Source: Leptospirales bacterium (GTDB lineage Bacteria > Spirochaetota > Leptospiria > Leptospirales > Leptonemataceae). From it: a DNA stretch of 40,416 bases. Below are positions 24,968 to 32,908 of this stretch, one piece after another. Numbering within the stretch: position 1 is the stretch's first letter; each line of letters starts with the position of its first letter. The notes below the pieces were generated by a model. It was given only the letters and a program-made list of their open reading frames with translations, did not search any database and was not told the origin of the DNA. The position numbers were made by a program, and so were the translations under genes. The DNA lies in NCBI GenBank assembly GCA_014238275.1, contig JABABJ010000122.1, positions 1 to 40,416 of the forward strand, read 5' to 3'.

Positions 24968-25999
24968 TTGGAATTGAAACAGACAGTTGTACGGCAAAAC
25001 TTTATGGTGCAAACATGCGAGGAAGGGATACGTATAGATTCTCTTTTACAGAAGAGGTTTTCTGGTTCTTATCATTTATGGAGTCGTGCTAGGATTCAAA
25101 AGAGGATCCGTGAAAAAAAAATTCAGATTAACGGTCGTTTTGTCCGTTCTTCCCGTCGTGTTCAAGCAGGGGACGAGATTTCGTATTATTTTTATGCGAA
25201 AGTTGATCCTCCCGTTCAAACTCAGATAGGTATTTGCTATCAAGATGAAGATATTATTGTAGTGGAAAAGCCTTCCAATCTCCCTGTTCATCCATCAGGG
25301 GCATATCAAAATCATACTTTATATTCGATACTCAAACAGCGTTGTTTGCTAGAGAAGAGATCACTGTCTCCTCAGAATTCTTCTGATAGTCTTTTTTTAG
25401 GACCTGTCCATCGTCTGGATCGAGAAACAAGCGGTCTTATGATCCTTGCGAAAAACCCATCTGCAGCAAGGGTTCTCCAAAGTGATTTTCAAAATGGGCT
25501 TGTGAAGAAGGAATATCTAAGCCTTGTAGAAGGGTATTTTCCGGATTTTATGAATGCAGACGGATGGATTTTCCTAGATACCAAAAGCAAAGTTAGAAAA
25601 AAACGCTCTTTTTCTGAGACATCTCCTATATCCTCCTCAAGGGAGCTTGGCAAAATTGTTCGATGTCGAACGGAGTTTTCACGAGAAAAATACAATTCTT
25701 CCTATCATCTCAGCCTAGTTCGGGCTCAACTTCACACAGGAAGGACACATCAAATTCGAGCAACCCTCTGTTCAAAGGGTTATCCAGTAGTAGGAGACCG
25801 TATTTATGGGATCAATGATCACTTTTATCTAAATTTTATCGAGGGAAAAGAAACAGAACTTGATTTAAAGCAGCTCCGTATGAATCGAACGGCTCTTCAT
25901 GCTTGCTCTCTGGAATTTGTCCACCCTGTCTCAAGCGAAAAGCTGTGTTTTGCAAGTAAGATACCAAAGGAAATATCTATGTGGATGGAAGAAAACTAG
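24968..25999 (+). CDS. RluA-family rRNA/tRNA pseudouridine synthase
   Basis: A 343-residue protein that isomerises specific uridines in RNA. An N-terminal S4-like RNA-binding domain (RIDSLLQKRFSG, RIQKRIREKKIQINGRFV) is followed by the catalytic domain with VHRLDRETSGLMILAKN, whose Asp is the catalytic residue, plus YLSLVEGYFP, LHTGRTHQIRATLCSKGYPVVGD and LHACSLEFVHPVS. Start TTG 24968 is supported by AGAGGA about 9 bases upstream; the next ATG (25004) has none. The basic insertion around residues 205-225 (KSKVRKKRSFSE) is not typical. Which uridine is modified cannot be told. Confidence 0.92.
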   Translation: MELKQTVVRQNFMVQTCEEGIRIDSLLQKRFSGSYHLWSRARIQKRIREKKIQINGRFVRSSRRVQAGDEISYYFYAKVDPPVQTQIGICYQDEDIIVVEKPSNLPVHPSGAYQNHTLYSILKQRCLLEKRSLSPQNSSDSLFLGPVHRLDRETSGLMILAKNPSAARVLQSDFQNGLVKKEYLSLVEGYFPDFMNADGWIFLDTKSKVRKKRSFSETSPISSSRELGKIVRCRTEFSREKYNSSYHLSLVRAQLHTGRTHQIRATLCSKGYPVVGDRIYGINDHFYLNFIEGKETELDLKQLRMNRTALHACSLEFVHPVSSEKLCFASKIPKEISMWMEEN

Positions 26000-26041
26000 C
26001 TGTCTTGGATCTTCCAGTTAATGAGTCAAAAAGTCTCCCGA

Positions 26042-26422
26042 TTAGACTGCTTTTTTCTCTAGTTCGTTTTGACGCTCACAAAGCCGCTTTGCGTATTTAC
26101 TGGTAAGGCCTTTCATATGCTCTTCTGTTTTTTTGATAGCAGCCTTCACTTCATCAAGATTCATCTTGTTGACTTTCTTTTTCTTGGCACTTGCATCGCT
26201 AGTAGCTGCATCAGTAGACACTGGCGGTTTTTCTGAGACAGAAGCCTTTGTATCACTAGTAGCTGCATCAGTAGACACTGGCGGTTTTTCTGAGACAGAA
26301 GCCTTTGTATCGCTAGTAGCTGCATCGCTAGCAGAAGACGGAGATTCAGTTTCTGCCTTGTCTGGCGGTGTAGTGACCTTTGATTCTTCGGTTTCTTCTG
26401 CTTTATCTTGGGATACTTCCAT
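26042..26422 (-). CDS. Repeat-containing Ala/Ser/Thr-rich protein with basic tail
   Basis: A 126-residue protein. The first 75 residues are low-complexity and acidic and contain a 19-residue repeat (DAATSDTKASVSEKPPVST) twice plus a partial third copy, encoded by near-identical 57-bp DNA repeats. A Lys-rich linker (AKKKKVNKMN) leads to a helical, coiled-coil-like C-terminus (LDEVKAAIKKTEEHMKGLTS). No signal peptide. No family recognised; the tail could be a small conserved helical domain and the front a variable linker. Confidence 0.6.
   Translation of the reverse strand: MEVSQDKAEETEESKVTTPPDKAETESPSSASDAATSDTKASVSEKPPVSTDAATSDTKASVSEKPPVSTDAATSDASAKKKKVNKMNLDEVKAAIKKTEEHMKGLTSKYAKRLCERQNELEKKAV
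26201..26326. repeat. 57-bp coding repeat, about 2.2 copies
   Basis: Units at 26201-26257 and 26258-26314, with a partial copy to about 26326. The period is a multiple of three, so gain or loss of units keeps the reading frame of the protein on the minus strand. Confidence 0.85.
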
Positions 26423-26488
26423 AAATTACCATCTAAATGACCATGTATTCTAAGCTAGCTCTAAAATGCAATTTAAATTTTTATTTTT

Positions 26489-26531
26489 GCGTCCCCTAAG
26501 TTGCACCACGGACGGTGCAACTTAGGGCTTA
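26489..26531. repeat. Perfect 13-bp-stem hairpin element
   Basis: CCTAAGTTGCACC at 26495-26507 pairs perfectly with GGTGCAACTTAGG at 26514-26526 across the loop ACGGAC. Almost the same element, including the leading TTTTTGCGTCC, is at 40371-40416. It has no T-run typical of a terminator on the plus side. Confidence 0.9.
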
Positions 26532-26548
26532 ATAAAAGAAAAAAGTGC

Positions 26549-26577
26549 TTGACAGATTAACCCAGTAAAAAGATGGT
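26549..26577 (+). promoter_or_regulatory. Possible promoter of the GLUG lipoprotein gene
   Basis: A perfect TTGACA (26549-26554) lies about 100 bp upstream of the start codon. The hexamer 17 bp further on, GATGGT, is a poor -10, so the call rests mostly on the -35 box. Confidence 0.3.
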
Positions 26578-26651
26578 CATAGTGTCTTTTGGAAGGATAA
26601 AAAATAAGCCAAAAGACAGAAAAAATTTATGACATAGATGAGGAGAAAATC

Positions 26652-28946
26652 ATGAAAAAAGAAAAAATAAGAAAAAACAGGAAGGAATGTCTAACTGACA
26701 TACTTGCATTCTATCAAACACTAGGAACCAGGGTATTTGGATTCCTTTTGATTTGTAGTTTTGCTGTAGTTTTGGGAGCGTGTGGCTCTCCAGATACTCC
26801 AGATACTCCAGATACTCCAGATACTCCAGATACTCCAGATACTCCAGATACTCCAGATACTCCAGATGCTCCAGATGCTCCAGATGCTCCAGATGTTACA
26901 AATACTACAGCAGCAAATTGTAGCCAATCCGTAGAAGATGGCTGTAGCTTATCTGAGGCAAATCATGAGGACATGAATGTTGCTGGTGAATGTGCAACTG
27001 GCTATACGGGTAACTGTAGCTATACTTGCAATAATGGGATGTGGGAACAACCAACAGAGGTGTGTTCTGCTCAGTGCCCTGATACCACTGCCTCTAACAT
27101 AAATGGTTGTATCTTGGCTGAGTCAAATCATGAGGACATGAATGTTGTTGGTAATTGTGGAAATGGCTACAAGGGTGCCTGTCGCTATACTTGCAATAAT
27201 GGGACGTGGGAAGAACCAAGAGATGAATGTGTTCCTGATGCTGATAATGACAGCATAGCTGATATGAATGACTTATGTGTGAATAGTGAGACTCCTTCTT
27301 TTACAAGTGGTTTAAGCAATGATGCTGATAGAGACGGTTGTGAAGATGCAGTCGAAGATGTAGACGATGACGGGAACGGACTGATAGAGATAGCTACAGA
27401 AGCTATGCTGGGTAATATGCGTTACAATCTTAGGGGTACTAGCTATGATGACGAAAAAGAGGATGATATGAATATTGATTCTAATGCAGACGAAGGAGAT
27501 GATTCTGGTTGTGGAGGTCAAGAAGGCATCACGGAGTGCAATGGCTACGAGTTAAGCAATGACATAATCCTGATGGGAAACTGGCCTGTTATATCAGGCA
27601 ATTTTGCTGGAATCTTTGACGGGAAGAACTTTTCAATCAGTGATCTTATCATCACAATCAATTATGGGAATGTGGGCTTTTTTGCTAACGTAAGCGGTAT
27701 CATTCGCAATGTCCATCTGACAGGGAGTACAACAGTCACGAGCACGAATAATGCGACGGACAGTAGTTCTACTGTTGGCTCCCTTGTGGGCGTCCTCAAC
27801 GGAGGTATGGTATTTTCTTCATCCTCTAGCATATCCGTCTCTAGTAATTCTACTAGTGCCGTAAGATGTGCTGTGGGCGGTCTTGTGGGACGTAGTAATA
27901 ATGGCACCATCCAAGACAGTTATGCTACTGGGGGTGCCAATGGGGATAGTGGGAGTGTCATAATCGGCGGTCTTGTGGGGTGGAATAATGGAGGCAAGAT
28001 CTACAACAGCTATGCTACTGGGGAGGATGTCAATGTGCCTGATACTAGTAATACTGCCATAATCGGCGGTCTTGTGGGGCGTAATAATAATGAAGGCACC
28101 AACCAAGGCATCATCCGAGACAGCTATGCTACTGGGAATACCAATGGGGGTGATGGGGGTAGTGAGCAAATCGGCGGTCTTGTGGGGTGGAATCAATCCA
28201 GGATCCACAACAGCTATGCTACTGGGAATGTCGATGGAGTTGATGGGGGTCTTGACAGTGTCGGCGGTCTTGTGGGGCATAATAATAGTGGCACCATCCG
28301 AAACAGCTATGCTATTGGGAATGCCAATGGGGGTGATGGGCGTTTTGACAGAGTCGGCGGTCTTGTGGGGCATAATGAAAGAGGCAAGATCCACAACAGC
28401 TATGCTACTGGGAATGCCAATGGGGATGCTGGGATTTCTGACAGAGTCGGCGGTCTTGTGGGGTATAATAATAGTGGCACCATCCGAAACAGCTATGCTC
28501 TTGGGAATGCCAAAGGGGGTACTGGGATTTCTGACAGAGCCGGCGGTCTTGTGGGGTTGAATGAGGGAAACACTGCCACCTCAAACAACTACCGGAACGA
28601 AGATGCAACTGTTCGTGCTGATGATGGAAACCCTACTACTTTAGGTAACTCCAGGACACTGTCACAGCTAAAGTTTAGATCTGACGAAGTACCTATTGGT
28701 GCTACTCAATGCTTAAACGCTGGTGGGACATATCCGGATGGTGGTCCCTGTCAAGGGGGGCATTACGCTGGCTGGTCGACTAATAACTGGTTTTTTGGAC
28801 AAACTAGTCGATTCCCAACCTTACGATCATACATAATAAATGCGGGTGGTACACAGGAAGCAGGAAAGATTCTCTGTGGTCAAGACAGAGACCACGACAA
28901 TGATAACATAATTGACTGGGCCGTTTCTCCCGGTCAATGCCCGTAA
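26652..28946 (+). CDS. GLUG-repeat surface lipoprotein
   Basis: A 764-residue lipoprotein with a good AGGAG before ATG 26652. The N-terminus is basic, followed by a hydrophobic stretch and lipobox VVLGAC at about residues 39-44. Next comes a Pro-Asp-Thr/Ala linker from a 9-bp DNA repeat, then two related Cys-rich modules of about 50 residues, each with NHEDMNV and YTCNNG, then an acidic DADNDSIADMNDLC stretch like thrombospondin-type calcium loops. At least eight GLUG motifs follow (GGLVG...GTIRNSYATGNANG), typical of large surface or adhesin-like proteins, and the C-terminus has another acidic DRDHDNDN loop. Likely outer-membrane-anchored and exposed. It ends inside a TAATGCCCG repeat. Confidence 0.85.
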   Translation: MKKEKIRKNRKECLTDILAFYQTLGTRVFGFLLICSFAVVLGACGSPDTPDTPDTPDTPDTPDTPDTPDTPDAPDAPDAPDVTNTTAANCSQSVEDGCSLSEANHEDMNVAGECATGYTGNCSYTCNNGMWEQPTEVCSAQCPDTTASNINGCILAESNHEDMNVVGNCGNGYKGACRYTCNNGTWEEPRDECVPDADNDSIADMNDLCVNSETPSFTSGLSNDADRDGCEDAVEDVDDDGNGLIEIATEAMLGNMRYNLRGTSYDDEKEDDMNIDSNADEGDDSGCGGQEGITECNGYELSNDIILMGNWPVISGNFAGIFDGKNFSISDLIITINYGNVGFFANVSGIIRNVHLTGSTTVTSTNNATDSSSTVGSLVGVLNGGMVFSSSSSISVSSNSTSAVRCAVGGLVGRSNNGTIQDSYATGGANGDSGSVIIGGLVGWNNGGKIYNSYATGEDVNVPDTSNTAIIGGLVGRNNNEGTNQGIIRDSYATGNTNGGDGGSEQIGGLVGWNQSRIHNSYATGNVDGVDGGLDSVGGLVGHNNSGTIRNSYAIGNANGGDGRFDRVGGLVGHNERGKIHNSYATGNANGDAGISDRVGGLVGYNNSGTIRNSYALGNAKGGTGISDRAGGLVGLNEGNTATSNNYRNEDATVRADDGNPTTLGNSRTLSQLKFRSDEVPIGATQCLNAGGTYPDGGPCQGGHYAGWSTNNWFFGQTSRFPTLRSYIINAGGTQEAGKILCGQDRDHDNDNIIDWAVSPGQCP
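26790..26897. repeat. 9-bp coding VNTR (Pro-Asp-Thr/Ala linker)
   Basis: Twelve tandem 9-bp units: eight CCAGATACT, three CCAGATGCT and a final variant encoding PDV. The repeat forms the linker right after the lipid-modified cysteine. Unit number can vary without changing frame. Confidence 0.95.
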
Positions 28947-28988
28947 TGCCCGTAATGCCCGTAATGCCCGTAATGCCCGTAATGCCCG
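28935..28988. repeat. 9-bp tandem repeat across the GLUG gene stop
   Basis: One CAATGCCCG and five TAATGCCCG units follow without gaps. The stop codon of the GLUG lipoprotein is the TAA of the first TAATGCCCG, so the repeat arose at or across the end of the gene. Confidence 0.9.
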
Positions 28989-29023
28989 AGAGGCGAGAAC
29001 GTCTATAGATGGAAGCAAGCCTG

Positions 29024-29071
29024 TTTTTAGTAGGTATTCACTAAAACTCCCGATTTCTCGGCGTTTCCCTA
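29024..29071. repeat. Left inverted repeat bounding the BspA region
   Basis: This stretch, with the core ACTCCCGATTTCTCGGC, matches the reverse complement of 31296-31343 over about 47 bp with a handful of mismatches. It lies just after the GLUG gene and, at 29028-29043, includes a variant of the palindromic motif of the 55-bp family (TAGTAGGTATTCACTA). Confidence 0.8.
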
Positions 29072-29077
29072 GCTGGG

Positions 29078-30780
29078 CTAAAGGGAGGGAGTAGTAGGGC
29101 AGTTATTATCTGAATCACCAAAATCTGGATACTTCGCTGTATCTTGAAAGTTAGTTGCTCCATCAGCAAAGTCTGTAAGAGCACTTGGTCTGTCTGCTAT
29201 ATCTTCTACCTTACAGACATCCCAATCCCCTATATCTCGGTTAAAGGAAGTAGCACTATTAAACATGCCACTCATATCAGTCACCTTGGAGGTATCCCAA
29301 TCTCCTATATCTTGGTTAAAGGAAGTAGCTCTAGCAAACATGTGACTCATATTAGTCACATTGGAGGTATCCCAATCTCCTATATCTTGGTTAAAGCCAG
29401 TAGCTTCACCAAACATGCCACTCATATCAGTCACATTGGAGGTATCCCAATCTCCTATATCTTGGTTAAAGGAAGTAGTAGCAGCAAACCACTGGTGCAG
29501 ACTACTTCCCTCAGCTAGTACTGGGGTGTCTGTAGCAAGTACTTGCAGGTTTTCACGACCCTGAAAGGCTCTGTTGGTGTCCCAGACGATGTGCCCCATT
29601 GATTGATTTCAGTTATTTTCGATTTACTAGAGCCACTCCCCGCAAAACCAGTACCATAGAAGTCACCTGAAATTTTGATCTTATAAATTCCCCCCACTTT
29701 GTATGTGTGAGTTGCATCGTCAGTCTGACCAGTAGATTTACTCTCATCGCCCCAATCCACGGTGTAGTTATAACTTAATCCTGGACAACTCCTTCCAAGA
29801 AGTGAACAGATCTGGATGTAAATAGTTAGGTCAGCAGCTTCAGTAAATCCTCTAAGGTCCCAAGTTGTCACAAAGTGAGTAAGACTATCTGTAATATCCC
29901 AGAATTTACTTTCTAACAGAGTCTTAGCCTCTGCACTATCTGACGTTGGGGTACTTTTCCCTCCATGGAATGGAATTTGATTCGTATCAGTAGCTGTAAC
30001 AGCCTTAGTTGACCATCCCATGAGTAGAGAATCGTAATTTTCGCTTGATAGTTCCACTCCAGAGAAGATATTCCTTGCATTTGTAAGGCTCTCGATGTTC
30101 CAAGCCGATAGGTCTTGGTCGAAAGAGGTTGCAGTCCGAAACATGGAGTTCATGTTTGTTACCTTGGAAACACCCCAGCCACTTATATCTTGGTTGAATG
30201 CATGAGCAGTCTGAAACATAGAACTCATATCTTTCACTTTGGAGACATCCCAGTTGCTTATATCTTGATTGAATTTTCTAGCATTTCGAAACATGGAACT
30301 CATTCGCTCCACTCTGGATAGGACTGGGGAGTCTGTAGCCAATCCTTCCAGATTGGTACAAACAGTAAATGCAAGCTCCATGGAACTCCAGCTGATGGGA
30401 CCCCATTGATTGATTGCGATGATTTTCTTCCTATCCCCTTCATTATTAAAAAAAATGCGAGGGAAGTCGCCTGCAATACTGACCGTATAAGTGCCTTCTT
30501 CTTCGTATGTGTGACTTGCATTTTCAGTCTGACCAGTAGATAGCTCACTCCCATCTCCCCAATCAACAGTGTAGTCGTAGCCCCCACCTCTTGTAGGGAT
30601 TGTGATTTTAAGGTCGCTCTCAGTGACCCTCCATGTCGTGATAAATGATTCTTTAGGATCGAGAGTTCCAACATCAGGAGTTTCACTTGAACAAGATGTG
30701 ATGGCGAATAGGGAAATGACTCCCAATGCCATCTGAGTGACTCTTGCAATCCTAGCTAAATTTCTCATGTTTACTTTCAT
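29078..30780 (-). pseudogene. BspA-like (DUF285) lipoprotein interrupted by a 1-nt frameshift
   Basis: Read continuously, this would be a lipoprotein of about 567 residues. ATG 30780 has AAAGGA 9 bases upstream; the lipobox is AITSC (about residue 30). Two modules follow, each with a PKD-like domain (YTVDWGDGSELSTG and YTVDWGDESKSTG) ending in INQWG, then DUF285 repeats such as MSSMFRNARKFNQDISNWDV. In the second module the frame breaks at a run of four G (29594-29597): the upper piece (29515-30780) ends shortly after INQWG, while the lower piece (in frame to 29078) continues with [10 protein letters not shown] and four DUF285 repeats. One extra G restores INQWG-HIVW, matching INQWG-PISW in module one. 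The family is an exposed repeat protein found in spirochaetes, Bacteroidetes and mycoplasmas. Confidence 0.75.
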
Positions 30781-30870
30781 TTTTGTACATCCTTTTGATT
30801 CCAATGATTAAGGTAGGCATCAGTTTGTTTTTTGTCAAGGTTATTTTTTTGCGAAAATGCAGAAAAAATT

Positions 30871-30910
30871 TCCTTTCCAGAGAGGGCACAGCGGCCCCCT
30901 CTCCTGAAAG
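30871..30910. repeat. GC-rich hairpin, inverted relative of the 31591-31692 repeats
   Basis: Its reverse complement reads as an arm, a GC-rich loop and CCCTCTCTGGAAAGG, closely similar to the hairpin repeats at 31591-31692. Arms and loop are imperfect but clearly related. It lies upstream of the BspA gene and of the small gene at 30991, which are divergent. Otherwise 30781-30990 holds only a possible TTGACT -35-like box at 30922. Confidence 0.6.
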
Positions 30911-30990
30911 AAAAATAATACTTGACTAGTAACGAAAATATAACAGTATGCTAGTATTCACTCTATGGGAGAAAATCATCCTCAAGCTCT

Positions 30991-31269
30991 ATGAAGATCA
31001 CCCTTGACCAACTATTTAAGCTATTCGGTCTGAGGTATTTCACAGCCAAAGATTGCGAAGTGAGACCTGAAGACGAACTCTATGCTGCACCCAAACGAAT
31101 CGATCTACTTGTCGTCAAAAAAAATCCAAAAGAAAGCTGGAACGACCTAGGTATACTTAATTATTTCCTAGAATATAATCTCATTAGCTATAAATCCTTC
31201 AGGGATAGTGTCTCTCTCAAGGATTTATGGGATTGTTTCATCTACTACCATGATCGGGACTATTGTTAG
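30991..31269 (+). CDS. Small protein of unknown family inside the repeat-bounded region
   Basis: A 92-residue protein: ITLDQLFKLFGLRYFTAKD, EDELYAAPKRIDLLVVKKN, then WNDLGILNYFLEYNLISYKS and SLKDLWDCFIYYHDRDYC. KRIDLLVVKK is somewhat like the start of PD-(D/E)XK/Rpn-type nuclease folds, but the diagnostic ExK-type lysine pattern is not clear. I cannot exclude a truncated fragment of a longer protein, since the 3' end lies inside a 47-bp direct repeat. It could also be an intact small protein. No signal peptide or membrane helix. Confidence 0.5.
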   Translation: MKITLDQLFKLFGLRYFTAKDCEVRPEDELYAAPKRIDLLVVKKNPKESWNDLGILNYFLEYNLISYKSFRDSVSLKDLWDCFIYYHDRDYC

Positions 31270-31484
31270 TATAAGTAAGTATCTAGGCTTGCTTTTAGGG
31301 AAATGCCGAGAAATCGGGAGTTTTATCTAATATTTACTAAAAAGGGGAGCCTCTACTAGTAAGTATTAGCTATCGTCTTATTGGATATCTACTGAAAACA
31401 GGCGGAAACGCCTATACAAGGAAGCAAGCCTGATAAGTCGGGTCTATTGTTAGTATAAGTAAGTATCTAGGCTTGCTTTTAGGA
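31254..31484. repeat. 47-bp direct repeats flanking a 55-bp-family unit
   Basis: 31254-31300 and 31438-31484 are nearly identical (1-2 differences) and contain TATTGTTAGTATAAGTAAGT followed by ATCTAGGCTTGCTTTTAGG. The first copy includes the last codons of the small gene at 30991-31269. Between the two copies, about 31320-31405 is a diverged 55-bp-family unit in minus orientation (ACGATAGCTAATA on the minus strand). Confidence 0.85.
31296..31343. repeat. Right inverted repeat bounding the BspA region
   Basis: Reverse-complement partner of 29024-29071 (core GCCGAGAAATCGGGAGT). Together the two bracket about 2.2 kb that holds the frameshifted lipoprotein gene and the small unknown gene. Confidence 0.8.
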
Positions 31485-31525
31485 AACCCGCCGAAAAAAT
31501 TAAAAATCCCTACAGATACCAAATA

Positions 31526-31692
31526 CCGCCACACGGATGTGGCGGAATAATCCCGAGGCTCGCAGACAGGAGGTCTGCGTCGCCGAGGGCACGGGGAGAG
31601 CCACGAGAGGGAGGCGCGGTCCTCCCTCTCGTGAAAGGATACGCGGGGAGAGTCCAGAGAGGGAGGCGCGGTCATCCCTCTCTGGGAAGGGG
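31526..31692. repeat. GC-rich cluster of hairpins
   Basis: Four hairpins stand in AT-rich surroundings: 31526-31545 (8/4/8, loop CGGA), 31561-31579 (CGCAGAC / GTCTGCG), 31602-31633 (13-bp stem CACGAGAGGGAGG, 6-nt loop) and 31654-31685 (11-bp stem CCAGAGAGGGA). The last two belong to a tandem repeat of about 50 bp that shares GGAGGCGCGGTC in its loop. No coding potential is convincing here. Bases 31693-31851 hold only an AT-rich leader before the OmpA-domain gene. Confidence 0.85.
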
Positions 31693-31851
31693 TGCAAGTG
31701 AGGTCTTATAAAGATATAAAATTTTTTTGGATATTGCAAAAATTATTCTTGATCTTATCTGGCTCTATATGGAGTATGGAGAAATGAGTTCGTGTCTTTC
31801 TATGAAATGAGAGATACGGCAAAGTTTGCAAAAAAGGAGGAAGAATTGTAA

Positions 31852-32331
31852 ATGAAAAGAATACGTTTTGTATGTTTGAGGTCGAGTGTGATACTCTTGT
31901 TTGTGGGACTTTTGGGTCTTTCATACTGTGCCACAAGTGGCAAAGGAGCAATGGGGGGACTCACGTACTCACCAGCAGGTAAGGGTTTTGCTTATAAATC
32001 TGTAGCAGTACCCAAAAATGATTTTAGGAAATGGGCTGCTGTAAATAGGAAAAAAATACAGAAAGCCATAGATTCCTTGGAAGAAGGTTATGTCCTTGAA
32101 GTAGTGGGACATACGGATAGTTCTGGCCCTCGTAATGCTGTAGGTAGCCGTAGGGGAAATATTTGGTATTCTACCAAAAGAGCACGTGCTGTCCGTAATG
32201 CATTTGTTAACGTTGGTGTTGCAAAAAGTAAGCTCCGTTATCGTGGTATCGCTGATGACGAGCTTTTAGTTAGATCAAAACCTTATAGCCAAACCAACCG
32301 TAGGGTAAACTTTCGCATTAGATCTAAATAA
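31852..32331 (+). CDS. OmpA-domain lipoprotein
   Basis: A 159-residue protein with AAGGAGG 11 bases upstream of ATG 31852. The signal sequence (SSVILLFVGLLGLSYC) ends in a lipobox-like LSYC. The OmpA C-like peptidoglycan-binding domain covers about residues 50-155: LEVVGHTDSSGPRN, the STKRARAVRNAFVNVGV helix and LRYRGIADDELLVRS, ending QTNRRVNFRI. The conserved Asp in HTDSSG and the Arg in NRRVNF, which bind diaminopimelate, are present, consistent with the DNPR-type MurE. Likely anchors the outer membrane to peptidoglycan. Convergent with the Hsp20 gene. Confidence 0.85.
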   Translation: MKRIRFVCLRSSVILLFVGLLGLSYCATSGKGAMGGLTYSPAGKGFAYKSVAVPKNDFRKWAAVNRKKIQKAIDSLEEGYVLEVVGHTDSSGPRNAVGSRRGNIWYSTKRARAVRNAFVNVGVAKSKLRYRGIADDELLVRSKPYSQTNRRVNFRIRSK

Positions 32332-32334
32332 GCT

Positions 32335-32361
32335 AAAAAACTTTCTCAGTTATAGAGAAAG
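32335..32361 (-). terminator. Distal rho-independent terminator (minus strand)
   Basis: On the minus strand CTTTCTC / GAGAAAG forms a 7-bp stem followed by TTTTTTAG. It could serve as a backup terminator for the Hsp20 transcript. Confidence 0.55.
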
Positions 32362-32377
32362 AAGCGATTGTGCTCAT

Positions 32378-32414
32378 AAAGAAAAATCAGGCACCTGTGT
32401 AAAGCAGGTGCCTG
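32378..32414 (-). terminator. Rho-independent terminator of the Hsp20 gene
   Basis: CAGGCACCTG (32388-32397) and CAGGTGCCTG (32405-32414) form a perfect 10-bp stem with a 7-nt loop. On the minus strand it is followed by ATTTTTCTTTA, which makes a good intrinsic terminator about 35 bases after the Hsp20 stop codon. Confidence 0.75.
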
Positions 32415-32449
32415 GCTGAGTGCGTCTGTTCAAGACGCGTAAACCCCTA

Positions 32450-32863
32450 TCAATCACCCTGAATAGTGATTTGTTTGGGTTTAGCTACCTCTTTGATGGG
32501 AAGAAGGACTGCTAAAAGCCCATTTTCGAGTTTAGCGTCTATCTTACTCACATCGAATCGAGAGCTGTCGATAGGCAAAGAACGCTTAAATTCAGAGTAG
32601 TTTTGGAGCTCTGAATGCACTGAGCGATATTCTTTGCTTTCTTTTTCTTCTTTTTTCCCTGAAATCTTCAAATAGCCGTCTTCTACTTCTACTTTGACAT
32701 CCTTTTTGTCGATTCCTGGGAGCTCCGCAGTGACCTTATAGTTAGTATCACTACTTTGAATCTGCACCTTGGGAAAATGCAGATCAGAAGTCTCCCCCCA
32801 GAAGTCTTCCCATAAGTTATCGAGAAGCCCTCTATTTCTTGTTAAAGTTGTTAAATTATTCAT
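32450..32863 (-). CDS. Small heat-shock protein (Hsp20/alpha-crystallin)
   Basis: A 137-residue chaperone of the alpha-crystallin family, which holds unfolding proteins in a refoldable state. The alpha-crystallin domain runs from about residue 35: VQIQSSDTNYKVTAELPGI, KKDVKVEVEDGYLKISGKKE, then SEFKRSLPID and the C-terminal ENGLLAVLLPIKE. I start at ATG 32863 (MNNLTTLTRNRGLLDNLWED) because AGGAGG sits just upstream; an in-frame ATG 15 codons earlier has no such signal. The gene stands alone with its own promoter and terminators. Confidence 0.93.
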   Translation of the reverse strand: MNNLTTLTRNRGLLDNLWEDFWGETSDLHFPKVQIQSSDTNYKVTAELPGIDKKDVKVEVEDGYLKISGKKEEKESKEYRSVHSELQNYSEFKRSLPIDSSRFDVSKIDAKLENGLLAVLLPIKEVAKPKQITIQGD

Positions 32864-32908
32864 TATCTTACCTCCTATTGTTAGATATTGATTTACTACT
32901 AAATACAT

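Noticed and set aside
27819-28608. Long open frames on both strands in the GLUG region
   Set aside because: They are shadows caused by the repeated DNA of the GLUG motifs; the plus-strand lipoprotein frame has a start, signal and domain content.
31412-31739. Proline/arginine-rich frames over the hairpin cluster
   Set aside because: They follow the GC-rich hairpin sequence, overlap each other in different frames and lack ribosome-binding sites.
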